DNA of 64,000 bases from an uncultured Collinsella sp. GTDB taxonomy: Bacteria > Actinomycetota > Coriobacteriia > Coriobacteriales > Coriobacteriaceae. Where the stretch lies: NCBI GenBank assembly GCA_902470895.1, contig CABRID010000001.1:6770-70769 (forward strand), given 5' to 3'. Shown in pieces: positions 24,459 to 32,986 of the stretch (its first letter is position 1; every line of letters begins with the position of its first letter). Made by a program: the position numbers and the translations under genes. A model generated the notes under the pieces. The model saw only the letters and a program-made list of their open reading frames with translations. It was not told the DNA's origin and did not search any database.

Positions 24459-24508
24459 GCGGAAAGCGCATCCCAGTTTGGACCTCCATTCTGGGATGCG
24501 CTTTCCGC
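24459..24508. terminator. Long hairpin between convergent thiE and lipase genes
   Basis: Perfect arms of 17-18 bp (24459-24476 and 24491-24508) around a 14-base loop. No T-run is evident, but the position between converging stops supports a shared terminator. Confidence 0.7.
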
Positions 24509-24528
24509 CGAGATGGCGGCAGCAGCCT

Positions 24529-25398
24529 CTACCCTGCCAGATATGCCTCCAGTGCCGGCAAGGTCGCCTCCGCATCGTGACGGCCGATCTGGTAGATGCG
24601 CTCGAGCTCATCGGGCTCGCGGCACAGCGACGGCACCTTCACCGATTCGCTCGGCCGCACCACAAAGACCTCGCCGGCAGCCTCACGACGTGCCAGGTCA
24701 TCGAGCGTGGCATTGTAGACCTCATGCCGATGCTCAAGCGCTGCAACAAACTCCGGGTAGTGACGGAACACGCGCCGCAGCATGGGCATCACGCTGTTGG
24801 GTTGCTTCACAAAGCCCGCCGGCTGCGTGAGTACCACGATATTGCGGTCATACCCCTGCGCAAACAACCAAGCGCTGGGAATGGAATCAGCCACGCCACC
24901 ATCCAGATACTTATGCCCGCCAATAGCAACGGGACGCGTCGCCACGGGAATCGCCGATGACGCCCGAATCCACTCGATATCCCTCTCATCGCCATAGGGC
25001 AGGTCGTGGTAGACGGCCTTGCCCGTCTCGATATCGGTACACACGCACGTAAACCGCATGGGGCAGGCGCGATACGCCTCCAAGTCGATGGGATCGCGCT
25101 CGATAGGCACCTCGTGATAGGCAAAATCGGCATTGAACATGTCGCCGGTTCGCAACCAGCTTGCTACACCCGCATAGCGCTTATCGGCGCAATAGGCCTT
25201 GTTGTAGCGAATGGCGCGGCCGATCTGGCGCGATTTAAAGTTGTAGCCAAACGCCGCGCCCGCCGAGACACCCACCATATGGTCGCAAGTTAAGCCGTGC
25301 TCCATCCATACGTCGAGCACGCCCGCCGTATACATACCGCGGTAGCCGCCTCCCTCGAGCGCGAGCCCCACCGTGCGCGTCGTATCCGGCTGTGCCAT
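24529..25398 (-). CDS. Patatin-like phospholipase
   Basis: A 289-residue serine lipase or esterase of the patatin family. It has the oxyanion-hole motif GGGYRG at 17-21, the nucleophile elbow GVSAG with Ser45, and the DGG motif with Asp166 forming the Ser-Asp dyad. There is no signal peptide. ATG 25398 is where homology begins; an in-frame start 28 codons upstream has no homologous extension. It probably hydrolyses acyl chains of membrane lipids from the cytoplasmic side. Single gene, convergent with the thiamine operon. Confidence 0.88.
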   Translation of the reverse strand: MAQPDTTRTVGLALEGGGYRGMYTAGVLDVWMEHGLTCDHMVGVSAGAAFGYNFKSRQIGRAIRYNKAYCADKRYAGVASWLRTGDMFNADFAYHEVPIERDPIDLEAYRACPMRFTCVCTDIETGKAVYHDLPYGDERDIEWIRASSAIPVATRPVAIGGHKYLDGGVADSIPSAWLFAQGYDRNIVVLTQPAGFVKQPNSVMPMLRRVFRHYPEFVAALEHRHEVYNATLDDLARREAAGEVFVVRPSESVKVPSLCREPDELERIYQIGRHDAEATLPALEAYLAG

Positions 25399-25526
25399 GC
25401 GACCATCTCCGTTCCTGCGTTTTAAACCGGGACAAGTATACCCGTCAACATATATCGTCTCAGTCGCATTTTTATCGGACATCGCATCGCCGCGCTACCG
25501 TTTGTCGAATAATAGCCGCCCACAGC

Positions 25527-25822
25527 ATGCGCACCCATATCCCCGCACTCGAGGAAAGCGGCTTTATGGTGACGCTCGACAAGTACATTTGGCAGATTGT
25601 GCCCGTCGACGGCGATCATGGCCGCAGCACGCAAATCATTTCATCAATACTCGAGATGGCCATTCGCTCCATCTGCCCGTCGTGGTCGAAGGCGTCGAGA
25701 CAAATGAGCAGGCGAACATGCTACGACAAATGGGCGCCCACTACGCTCAGGGCTTCCTCTACTACCGCCCCATGCCGGCGAAGGATTTTGAGGCATTGCT
25801 CGATGGTGGCAATAACAACTGA
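25527..25822 (+). pseudogene. Remnant of an EAL-domain cyclic-di-GMP phosphodiesterase
   Basis: One frame reads IPALEESGFMVTLDKYIW, the typical early segment of EAL domains. It then jumps to IISSILEMA, the late part, with more than 100 residues missing between. At about 25662 the frame shifts by one base and continues as VVVEGVETNEQANMLRQMG, then AHYAQGFLYYRPMPAKDFEALL, the canonical EAL end. It therefore has a large internal deletion plus a frameshift and cannot make an enzyme. It lies 128 bp upstream of an intact GGDEF gene, so it may be the lost partner of that cyclase. Confidence 0.8.
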
Positions 25823-25880
25823 TACGCTCGCGCGCAAAACGCCACCGCCGAAGGGGGCATTTGTCTCCATTAGCTAACTT

Positions 25881-25911
25881 ATATCCCCAATCCAAGCCGA
25901 ATTGGGGATAT
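25881..25911. promoter_or_regulatory. Perfect inverted repeat before the GGDEF gene
   Basis: ATATCCCCAAT and ATTGGGGATAT, 11-bp arms around 9 bases, 23 bases before AAGGAGG of the GGDEF gene. No T-run follows, so an operator or leader hairpin is as likely as a terminator. Confidence 0.5.
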
Positions 25912-25949
25912 GATACAAACCGTTGTTCCGCCCAAGGAGGTTATCCATC

Positions 25950-27479
25950 ATGAACGAGTCGTACCGCATGGGCGAGCAATCGATTATTGCCTATCTTCAG
26001 CGACTTGCGAATGGCATCTCGACCGCCGAACTCGATGTTGCCGCGCTGCCTACTGAGCTACGCGCCGTTGGTGAGCAACTGCAAAAGACGCATGCCATCC
26101 TGCAACAAGAGCGCCAGCTGCTTGAGCGCAACGCCTATATCGACCCGCTCACCAACTTGGGCAACCGCAGCGGATTCGACCGTCACATCGAGCAACTCTG
26201 GCGCAAAGGCGACCCCTTCACCTGCGCCTATATTGACATCGACCATCTCAAGCATTGCAATGATAGGTTTGGCCACGCCGAAGGCAATCGCTATATTCTG
26301 AGCATCTGCCGCACGCTCTCCGAAACCATGGAGCACGATGAGATGCTGTTCCGTATCGGTGGAGACGAGTTTGTGCTCATCTCGCCCTCCGCAAACGAGA
26401 TTGAACTCGAGCAGCGCTTGGAGCAGGTGCGTACCAGGCTGATCGAGGCGAGCTCAGGTGGCAAGGCGCCCATGATCGGCAGCTTTAGCTTTGGCTGCTC
26501 GCGCGTCGATCCACTTGCCGGCGACACGCGTCGCCAGATGACGATGGATGCCGATCGCAAGATGTATCGCTATAAGCTTATGCATCGTGTGCAGCAACCG
26601 AAAGACGATGACGCGCCGCAACGCCCAATCGTCGATCAGCTTCCTTGCAACGACCGGGTGTTCCAAGCGATCTCCATGAGCTCCGAGACGCGCTATCCGT
26701 TTATCCTCAATCTCGATACGGGAGAATCGCAATGGTCGGTTAACGCCGTGCGCGATTTTGACCTGCCCTCCCAGCACCCTTTTAACTCACTCGACATGTG
26801 GCTCGCCCGCGTTCATCCCGAGGACCGCGACAACGTACGTGCCGAGCTCGACATGGTGATAAACGGCACGTGGCACTTCCACTACATGCAGTATCGCGTA
26901 ATGGATGCCACCGGAAAATACGTGCTTTGCGACTGCACGGGCTACCGCTTGGACGGCACCGATACCGAGCCCGGCATGTATGTGGGCATTATCATCAACC
27001 GAAGCCTAGCGGATACGACCGACTCGGTAACGGGCCTGGGCGATGTCCACGCACTGGTCAACGCTATTGGAGAGATGCGCCACGTGCCGCACGAGGCAGG
27101 CTTTATTGCCATTAAGGTCGACGATATCGCCGAGGTCAATGCCCGCTTTGGATTCGATGCAGGCGACCGCGTGCTCGCCGAAAGCGCCGCCTGCCTCATG
27201 GATTGTTCGCGCGGCAAGGGCCGCCTGTTCCGCTCGACGGGGCCGATGTTCGTGGCACTCTTCGATGAGCTCGGCCCCGAGGCGATCGACGAGATCGCAA
27301 GCGACATCGAACGGTTCCTGGGTTCTCCCGTGCTCATCGGCTCGCTTGAATATCAGCCGCCCATTCGCGTGGCCACGCTCCATCTGGACGGCGTCGACCG
27401 TCAGCCCGTTTCCATTTTGAACGAGCTCAAAGCGTTGCTCGGGAAAGCCGTGCAGGTGCCAGGTACCAAACTGGATTAA
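25950..27479 (+). CDS. Diguanylate cyclase with PAS-like and degenerate second GGDEF domain
   Basis: A 509-residue cytoplasmic protein. After an N-terminal coiled segment, residues 60-215 form a GGDEF domain with intact RIGGDEF at 135-141, so cyclic-di-GMP synthesis is plausible. No RxxD inhibitory site is seen just before it. Residues about 235-340 look PAS-like (VHPEDRDNVRAELD). Residues 345-500 resemble another GGDEF fold, starting DSVTGLGDVHALVNAI, but with RSTGPMFVALF in place of RxGGDEF, so it is inactive. ATG 25950 follows AAGGAGG at 9 bases. The neighbouring EAL gene is wrecked. Confidence 0.87.
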   Translation: MNESYRMGEQSIIAYLQRLANGISTAELDVAALPTELRAVGEQLQKTHAILQQERQLLERNAYIDPLTNLGNRSGFDRHIEQLWRKGDPFTCAYIDIDHLKHCNDRFGHAEGNRYILSICRTLSETMEHDEMLFRIGGDEFVLISPSANEIELEQRLEQVRTRLIEASSGGKAPMIGSFSFGCSRVDPLAGDTRRQMTMDADRKMYRYKLMHRVQQPKDDDAPQRPIVDQLPCNDRVFQAISMSSETRYPFILNLDTGESQWSVNAVRDFDLPSQHPFNSLDMWLARVHPEDRDNVRAELDMVINGTWHFHYMQYRVMDATGKYVLCDCTGYRLDGTDTEPGMYVGIIINRSLADTTDSVTGLGDVHALVNAIGEMRHVPHEAGFIAIKVDDIAEVNARFGFDAGDRVLAESAACLMDCSRGKGRLFRSTGPMFVALFDELGPEAIDEIASDIERFLGSPVLIGSLEYQPPIRVATLHLDGVDRQPVSILNELKALLGKAVQVPGTKLD

Positions 27480-27553
27480 CGCCGCGCCCGCGCCGCCTCC
27501 CCCATCGTGCGATAATCCTCTGCAGAAGTCACCGAAAGCAGAGGGAGTTTGTG

Positions 27554-28177
27554 ATGAAGGTTCTTTTGGTCAATGGCAGCCCCAAGGCAAACGGCAACAC
27601 CGCTCGCGCGCTTGCCGAAGTCGCCGAGCAATTGCATGCCGAGGGTATCGATACCGAGGTGTTCCAGCTGGGCGCCAAGCCCATTCGCGACTGCATTGGC
27701 TGTGGTCAGTGCGGCAAGCTCGATTGCCGCTGCACCTTTGACGACGACGTGGTCAACGAGCTCATCGCTGCAGCCGAGCAGGCAGATGGCTTTGTCTTTG
27801 GCTCGCCTGTCTACTACGCGCACCCCAGCGGCCGCATTCTCTCGGCACTCGATCGCGCATTCTATGCAGGCGGGCATGCCTTTGAGCACAAACCCGGCGC
27901 CGCTGTCGCCGTCGCCCGCCGCGGCGGCACGTCGACCACGTTCGATGTGCTCAACAAGTACTTCACCATTAAGCAAATGCCCGTGGTTGCTTCCACCTAC
28001 TGGAATAACGTGTTTGGCCGCGTGCCCGGCGACGCCGATGGGGATGCCGAGGGCCTTGCCACCATGCGAAACATCGGCAAAAACATGGCCTGGCTCCTGC
28101 GCTGCATCGAGGCAGGACAGGCCGCCGGCATCAACGCGCCCGAGGCAGATCGAGCAACGACCAACTTCATTCGATAG
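27554..28177 (+). CDS. NADPH-dependent FMN reductase / flavodoxin-like protein
   Basis: A 207-residue flavodoxin-fold oxidoreductase. The FMN phosphate loop is NGSPKANGNT, followed by CIGCGQCGKLDC at about 47-58, a cysteine cluster seen in iron-sulfur flavoproteins, and GSPVYYAHPSG. It probably reduces quinones, nitro compounds or flavins. AGAGGGAG lies 6 bases before ATG 27554. The ArsC-like gene follows after 12 bp and is very likely co-transcribed, suggesting a redox theme. The electron partner is unknown. Confidence 0.83.
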   Translation: MKVLLVNGSPKANGNTARALAEVAEQLHAEGIDTEVFQLGAKPIRDCIGCGQCGKLDCRCTFDDDVVNELIAAAEQADGFVFGSPVYYAHPSGRILSALDRAFYAGGHAFEHKPGAAVAVARRGGTSTTFDVLNKYFTIKQMPVVASTYWNNVFGRVPGDADGDAEGLATMRNIGKNMAWLLRCIEAGQAAGINAPEADRATTNFIR

Positions 28178-28189
28178 AGCGGCGGGACC

Positions 28190-28531
28190 ATGAATATTCA
28201 AATCTTCGGGACTAAGAAGTCCTTCGACACCAAGAAGGCCCAGCGCTATTTTAAGGAGCGCCGCATTAAGGTGCAGTTTATTGACCTTAAGGAAAAGGAG
28301 ATGAGCAAGGGCGAGCTCACGAGCGTGATGCAGGCGGTCGGCGGCATCGACAAGCTACTCAACCCCAAGGCCAAGGACGAGGAGACGCTCGCGCTCATCC
28401 AGTACCTCACCCCCAGCCAGCGCTTTGACAAGCTGCTCGAGAACCAGCAGGTTCTCGCCGAACCCATCGTGCGCAACGGCAAAAAGGCCACCGTCGGTTA
28501 TTGCCCCGATGTATGGGGAGCCTGGGAGTAG
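28190..28531 (+). CDS. ArsC/Spx-family protein lacking the active-site cysteine
   Basis: A 113-residue thioredoxin-fold protein of the ArsC/Spx/YffB group. The fold is clear from FGTKKSFDTKKAQRYF at the start and the cis-proline region EPIVRNGKKATVGY. In true ArsC and YffB a Cys follows the GxKN/K motif; here it is Ser11, and the only cysteine is near the C-terminus (GYCPDVW). Arsenate reduction and Spx-type disulfide sensing are therefore unlikely. It lies 12 bp after the flavin reductase gene on the same strand, probably one operon. Confidence 0.8.
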   Translation: MNIQIFGTKKSFDTKKAQRYFKERRIKVQFIDLKEKEMSKGELTSVMQAVGGIDKLLNPKAKDEETLALIQYLTPSQRFDKLLENQQVLAEPIVRNGKKATVGYCPDVWGAWE

Positions 28532-28617
28532 CTTGTGTTATTTGCCGGCTCGTGGGTATAAGAGCGGGCGTTTGGCATAAGATTCAACTGTAAGCCATGT
28601 CTAACAAAGGAGGGCAC

Positions 28618-29748
28618 ATGCCCAACAAACCCGTGAAGATCATCATGCTTACCGGATACCTCGGTGCCGGCAAGACCACGCTGCTCAACCACATCCTCGC
28701 TAACGACGGCGGCATCCGCGCCGCCGTGATCGTCAACGATATCGGCGAGATCAACGTCGACGCCAGCCTTATCGCCGACGGCGGCCTTTCCGAGACCGAT
28801 GACCTCATCCCGCTCACCAACGGCTGCATCTGCTGCACGCTTTCGGATGACCTGGCCAACCAGCTGCAGGGCATCGCCGATTCGGGCAACTTCGACTACA
28901 TCATCATCGAGGCATCGGGCATTTGCGAGCCTATCCCCATCGCCTACACTATCTCGAGCTTCTGCGACGAGGCCAAGGTGGGCGGCGAGCCCAAGCTCGC
29001 GCTCGACAACATCGTGGCCGTGGTCGACTGCGCCCGCATGTACGACGAGTTCAACGGCGGTCGCGACCTGCTGGCCGAGGATATCGACGAGGACGACATC
29101 GAAAGCCTGCTCATCCAGCAGATCGAATTCTGCTCCACGCTGATCCTCAACAAGACCGATACCGTGACGCCCGAGCAGATCGCCGAGCTCAAGGCCATCG
29201 TGCGCAGCCTGCAGAAGGACGCCGTGATTGTCGAGGCCCAAAACGGCGAGGTCCCCATGGAGGAGCTGCTCGACACCGACCGCTTCGACTTTATGCGCGC
29301 CTACAACTCCGCCGCCTGGATCGAGGCCATGGAGCATCCCGAGGAGCACGACGACCCCGAGGTGCTCGAGTACGACATCGAGACCTTTGTGTACTCGCGC
29401 CGCAAGCCGTTTGACCTGCAGAAGTTCACCAATTTTGTTGAGCAGGAGTGGCCCGACGAGGTCATCCGCGTCAAGGGTCCGCTGTGGCAGACCGGCGATC
29501 CGGACATGTGCTACATGTTTGAGCAGGCCGGCCACCAGATGCGCCTGATGGAGAACGGCCTGTTTGTCGATTCGGCGCCCGAGGGCGAGAAGCAGAAGAT
29601 CATCGACGAGAACCCCGAGATCATGCAGATTTGGGACGACGAGACGGGCGACCGCATGACGAGCCTGTGCATCATCGGCCGTCACATGGACAAGGATGCG
29701 CTCATCGCCTCCCTCGATGCCTGCCTGACCGACTGGCACCGCGCCTAG
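28618..29748 (+). CDS. CobW/COG0523-family GTPase, metal chaperone
   Basis: A 376-residue G3E GTPase that delivers a metal, often zinc, to target proteins. Walker A is GYLGAGKTTLL at 13-23, the metal-binding CxCC is GCICC at 69-73, the base-specificity motif is NKTD, and a CobW C-terminal domain covers about 260-370. ATG 28618 follows AAAGGAGGGC at 3-5 bases; an in-frame ATG at 28597 lacks a site. The gene ends in a strong terminator. No zinc-responsive (Zur-like) operator was recognised upstream. Confidence 0.9.
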   Translation: MPNKPVKIIMLTGYLGAGKTTLLNHILANDGGIRAAVIVNDIGEINVDASLIADGGLSETDDLIPLTNGCICCTLSDDLANQLQGIADSGNFDYIIIEASGICEPIPIAYTISSFCDEAKVGGEPKLALDNIVAVVDCARMYDEFNGGRDLLAEDIDEDDIESLLIQQIEFCSTLILNKTDTVTPEQIAELKAIVRSLQKDAVIVEAQNGEVPMEELLDTDRFDFMRAYNSAAWIEAMEHPEEHDDPEVLEYDIETFVYSRRKPFDLQKFTNFVEQEWPDEVIRVKGPLWQTGDPDMCYMFEQAGHQMRLMENGLFVDSAPEGEKQKIIDENPEIMQIWDDETGDRMTSLCIIGRHMDKDALIASLDACLTDWHRA

Positions 29749-29787
29749 GTTTATCCAAGCGGGCATTTTTCCGCCTATGTAACCGCC

Positions 29788-29822
29788 AAACCACCACGAA
29801 GGTGCTCTTCGTGGTGGTTTTT
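29788..29822 (+). terminator. Intrinsic terminator after the CobW gene
   Basis: AAACCACCACGAAG pairs with CTTCGTGGTGGTTT around a 5-base loop, followed by TTC; T-rich tail TTTTT. It lies 39 bp after the stop and 22 bp before the trmL start. Confidence 0.9.
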
Positions 29823-29843
29823 CGTTCTGAGCCAAGGAGATTC

Positions 29844-30443
29844 ATGTTCAACATCGTGCTGTATGCGCCCGAGATTCCGGCCAATACGGGCAATATCGGC
29901 CGTACCTGCGTTGTCACCGGCGCCCGCCTGCATCTGGTGGAGCCGTTGGGCTTTTCGCTCGACGACAAGACGGTACGCCGCGCCGGCCTGGGCTACTGGC
30001 AAAACTTGGACGTGACGACCTATGCCGGCTGGGAGGATTTCCTTGCGCGCAACGACCTCTCCCCTGCCGACGAGCGCCTGCATCTGCTAACCAAAAAGGC
30101 ACGCCGCACCTATGCGCAGAGCACCTACCGCGATGGCGACTACTTGGTCTTTGGCAGCGAGAGCTCGGGCATTCCCGAGGAACTGCTCGCCGCGGCGCCC
30201 GAGCGCTGCGAGCGCATCCCGATGCTGCGCGATTGCGACTCGCTCGATAACGCCGAGGCTTGGGAAGCTCACGAGGAATCGCTGGGGCATACCGAGGACA
30301 GCCACGAAGCCATCCTTCAGCAGGATATCTGCGGCAACTTCGTCAACCCGGACGACTACCGCATCAGCGCACTCAACCTCTCCAACAGCGCCGCCATCGT
30401 CCTCTACGAAGCCCTGCGCCAAACAGGCTTTCCGGGAATGTGA
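29844..30443 (+). CDS. trmL: tRNA (cytidine/uridine-34-2'-O)-methyltransferase
   Basis: A 199-residue SPOUT methyltransferase that methylates the wobble ribose of tRNA-Leu. The start FNIVLYAPEIPANTGNIGRTC, LHLVEPLGFSLDDK and the knot sequence FGSESSGIPEELL are diagnostic, and the end SALNLSNSAAIVLYEALRQ forms the cofactor pocket. It is about 40 residues longer than typical TrmL because of an acidic insert (NAEAWEAHEESLGHTED). ATG 29844 follows AAGGAG. The TGA stop lies inside hairpin element B (30436-30470). Confidence 0.93.
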   Translation: MFNIVLYAPEIPANTGNIGRTCVVTGARLHLVEPLGFSLDDKTVRRAGLGYWQNLDVTTYAGWEDFLARNDLSPADERLHLLTKKARRTYAQSTYRDGDYLVFGSESSGIPEELLAAAPERCERIPMLRDCDSLDNAEAWEAHEESLGHTEDSHEAILQQDICGNFVNPDDYRISALNLSNSAAIVLYEALRQTGFPGM

Positions 30444-30470
30444 CAAAGGAACTGTCCCTTTGTCACATTC
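30436..30470. repeat. GTCCC hairpin element, copy B, containing the trmL stop
   Basis: Perfect 14-bp arms GAATGTGACAAAGG and CCTTTGTCACATTC around AACTGTC. The trmL stop codon TGA (30441-30443) is part of the left arm, and the convergent uvrA2 stop is 3 bp beyond the right arm. Confidence 0.8.
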
Positions 30471-30472
30471 GG

Positions 30473-32986
30473 TTATAGGTAGCGGCCGGTGATGCTTGCG
30501 GAGCAGGCCGCGATGTCGCCCGGCGTACCGGCGCAGACGATTTGCCCGCCGGCGTCGCCACCGCCCGGGCCCATGTCGATCACGTAATCGGCGTTACGGA
30601 TAAGGTCGAGGTCGTGCTCGATCACGACAACTGTGGCCCCCTTGGCAACGAGGCCGTCGAACACACTCAGCAACACCTGAACATCGAGCGGATGCAGGCC
30701 GATCGTAGGCTCGTCGAATACGAATACGGCATCATCCTGCACACGACCCATCTCGCTCGCAAGCTTAAGACGCTGCGCCTCGCCGCCCGAGAGCGCCGGC
30801 GTGGGCTCGCCGAGCGTGAGATAGCCCAAGCCCAGGTCGTGCAAAGTCTGTAAGCGCGCCTGAACCTTCTTGAGTCCCACCGTGGCGTCGAGGGCCTCGT
30901 CCACACTCATGTCCATGAGCTGCGGCAACGTAAGCAGGCTCCCGTCCTTGCCCTCGCGATGGATATGCGAGGCGGCCTCGGCGTAGCGCGAACCACGGCA
31001 TGCCGGGCAGACGATCTCGACATCGGGCAAAAACTGCACGTCGAGCGATATCGAGCCCGTGCCATCGCACGTAGGGCAACGCAAAGCGCCAGTGTTGTAG
31101 CTAAATGCGCCCGCCTTGTAGCCGGCTGCCTTGGCCTCGGGCGTACGGGCGAAGGCGCGACGCAGCTCGTCATGGATGTCGGCATAAGTCGCCACCGTCG
31201 AGCGCACGTTGGCGCCGATGGGCGTAGCGTCAATCAGATTTGCGCGAGCAATGCCCTCGGCATCGACCCAACGCACGTGCCCCGGCAGGCGCTCGCCGGC
31301 TGCCTGCGCCTTGAGTGCCGGAATGAGCGTCTCGAGCACCAACGTCGTCTTGCCCGAACCCGAAACGCCCGTCACCGCGACGAGACGGCCGCGCGGGATA
31401 TCGACTTCGAGCGGCTTGACGGTATGGATGGTATCGGTCGCCATGCGGATGTGGCCCTGGTCGAACATTTCGTCGTCAGTCACCTGCGGACGCAAACGCT
31501 TGGAGTCCGATCTCAAAAACGGCGCGATGCGGCTGCCCTGCGATTGTTCGACCTCGTCTACCGTGCCCGCGGCAATCACATTACCGCCGCCTGCTCCGGC
31601 AACGGGGCCCATCTCGACCAGATAGTCGGCTTCCGCTAGTACGCGCGTATCGTGGTCGACAACAACCACGGTGTTGCCGTCATCCACCAGATCGCGCATC
31701 ACGCCTACCAGGCCGTCGACATTAGCAGGATGCAAGCCAATCGAGGGCTCGTCCAGCACATAGAGCACGCCCGTCGATCGGTTGCGCACCACGCGGGCGA
31801 GTTGCACGCGCTGGCGCTCACCCGTGGAGAGCGTGGCGCCGGCGCGATCGAGCGAAAGGTAGTCGAGCCCCAAGTCGATCAGACGGCGAGCCGTGCTCAA
31901 GAACGAATCGCAGATATCCGTCGCCATGGGCCGCATCTCGCCCGGCAACGACGCGGGCACCCCGCGAACCCATTCAATCGCCTCGCCCAGCGTCATGGCC
32001 GCCGCCTGCGCCAGATTGATACCGCGCACCTGGGGCTGGCGAGCAGTCTCGGAAAGACGCGTGCCGCCGCAATCACGACACGGTCCCTCGCGCAAAAAGC
32101 GCGCAACGCGTTTTAAGCCCTTATCGTCCTTGACCTTGGCGAGCGCATTCTCGACGGTATAGACGGCGTTGTAATAGGTGAAGTCGAGCGGCGTGGCGCC
32201 CTCGCCGTTTTTGGGAACGTAGAGAATGTGCTTCTTAACCGCCGGACCATGGAACACGATGTCGCGTTCTTGAGGCGAGAGCTGGTTAAACGGCACGTCA
32301 GTGCGCACGCCCATCTCGCCGGCCACCTGCTTCATCAGATCCCACATTAGCGTGCCCCAGGGAAGCACCGCGCCTTCGTTGATGGTCTTTGACTCGTCGG
32401 GCACCAGGCTCGCTTCGTCCACCTCGCGCATGACACCGGTGCCGCCACAGGTGGGACATGCACCGCCGCTGTTAAATGCAAGGTCCTCGGCGCTCGGCGC
32501 GTAGAACTCGCGACCGCATGCAGGGCACGTGAGCGACAGGCCAGCGGCCACGTTAAGGCTCGGCTCCACGCGCGCCCCGCAATGCGGGCACACATGATGG
32601 GCGCAACGGCTAAAGAGCAGACGCAGGCTATTGTTGAGCTCGGTCATGGTGCCAAAGGTCGAGCGCACGCCCGGCACGCTCGGACGCTGGTGCAGCGCGA
32701 GCGCCGCCGGCACGTGCAGCACCTCGTCCACCTGAGCGTGCTCGGCCTGCGTCAGGCGACGTCGAGTATAGGTGCTGAGCGCCTCCAGGTAACGACGCGA
32801 GCCCTCGGCATAAAGAACCCCCAGTGCCAGCGAGCTCTTGCCCGAACCCGACACGCCGGCAATACCCACGAGCTTTCCCAGCGGAATATCGATATCGATG
32901 TCCTTGAGGTTGTGTACACGTGCGCCACGTACCTCGATAGCCTGCGGGCTCATCTTCTGTTCCGTCACCTTTATCACCCTACTCAT
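30473..32986 (-). CDS. uvrA2: UvrA2-type ABC ATPase (short UvrA paralogue)
   Basis: An 837-residue DNA-damage-binding ATPase of the UvrA family, about 100 residues shorter than UvrA1 because the UvrB-interaction domain is reduced. Two ABC cassettes are present: Walker A GVSGSGKSS near 45 and GVSGSGKTT near 530, with signature LSTGERQRV and LSGGEAQRL, plus zinc pairs CPHC/CPAC, CPTC and CPTC/CPAC. UvrA2 proteins act in DNA repair or in tolerance to DNA-binding drugs. ATG 32986 overlaps the AAA ATPase stop by 8 bp (ATGAGTAG), supporting coupled translation; Met12 is an alternative start nearer the conserved region. Confidence 0.92.
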   Translation of the reverse strand: MSRVIKVTEQKMSPQAIEVRGARVHNLKDIDIDIPLGKLVGIAGVSGSGKSSLALGVLYAEGSRRYLEALSTYTRRRLTQAEHAQVDEVLHVPAALALHQRPSVPGVRSTFGTMTELNNSLRLLFSRCAHHVCPHCGARVEPSLNVAAGLSLTCPACGREFYAPSAEDLAFNSGGACPTCGGTGVMREVDEASLVPDESKTINEGAVLPWGTLMWDLMKQVAGEMGVRTDVPFNQLSPQERDIVFHGPAVKKHILYVPKNGEGATPLDFTYYNAVYTVENALAKVKDDKGLKRVARFLREGPCRDCGGTRLSETARQPQVRGINLAQAAAMTLGEAIEWVRGVPASLPGEMRPMATDICDSFLSTARRLIDLGLDYLSLDRAGATLSTGERQRVQLARVVRNRSTGVLYVLDEPSIGLHPANVDGLVGVMRDLVDDGNTVVVVDHDTRVLAEADYLVEMGPVAGAGGGNVIAAGTVDEVEQSQGSRIAPFLRSDSKRLRPQVTDDEMFDQGHIRMATDTIHTVKPLEVDIPRGRLVAVTGVSGSGKTTLVLETLIPALKAQAAGERLPGHVRWVDAEGIARANLIDATPIGANVRSTVATYADIHDELRRAFARTPEAKAAGYKAGAFSYNTGALRCPTCDGTGSISLDVQFLPDVEIVCPACRGSRYAEAASHIHREGKDGSLLTLPQLMDMSVDEALDATVGLKKVQARLQTLHDLGLGYLTLGEPTPALSGGEAQRLKLASEMGRVQDDAVFVFDEPTIGLHPLDVQVLLSVFDGLVAKGATVVVIEHDLDLIRNADYVIDMGPGGGDAGGQIVCAGTPGDIAACSASITGRYL

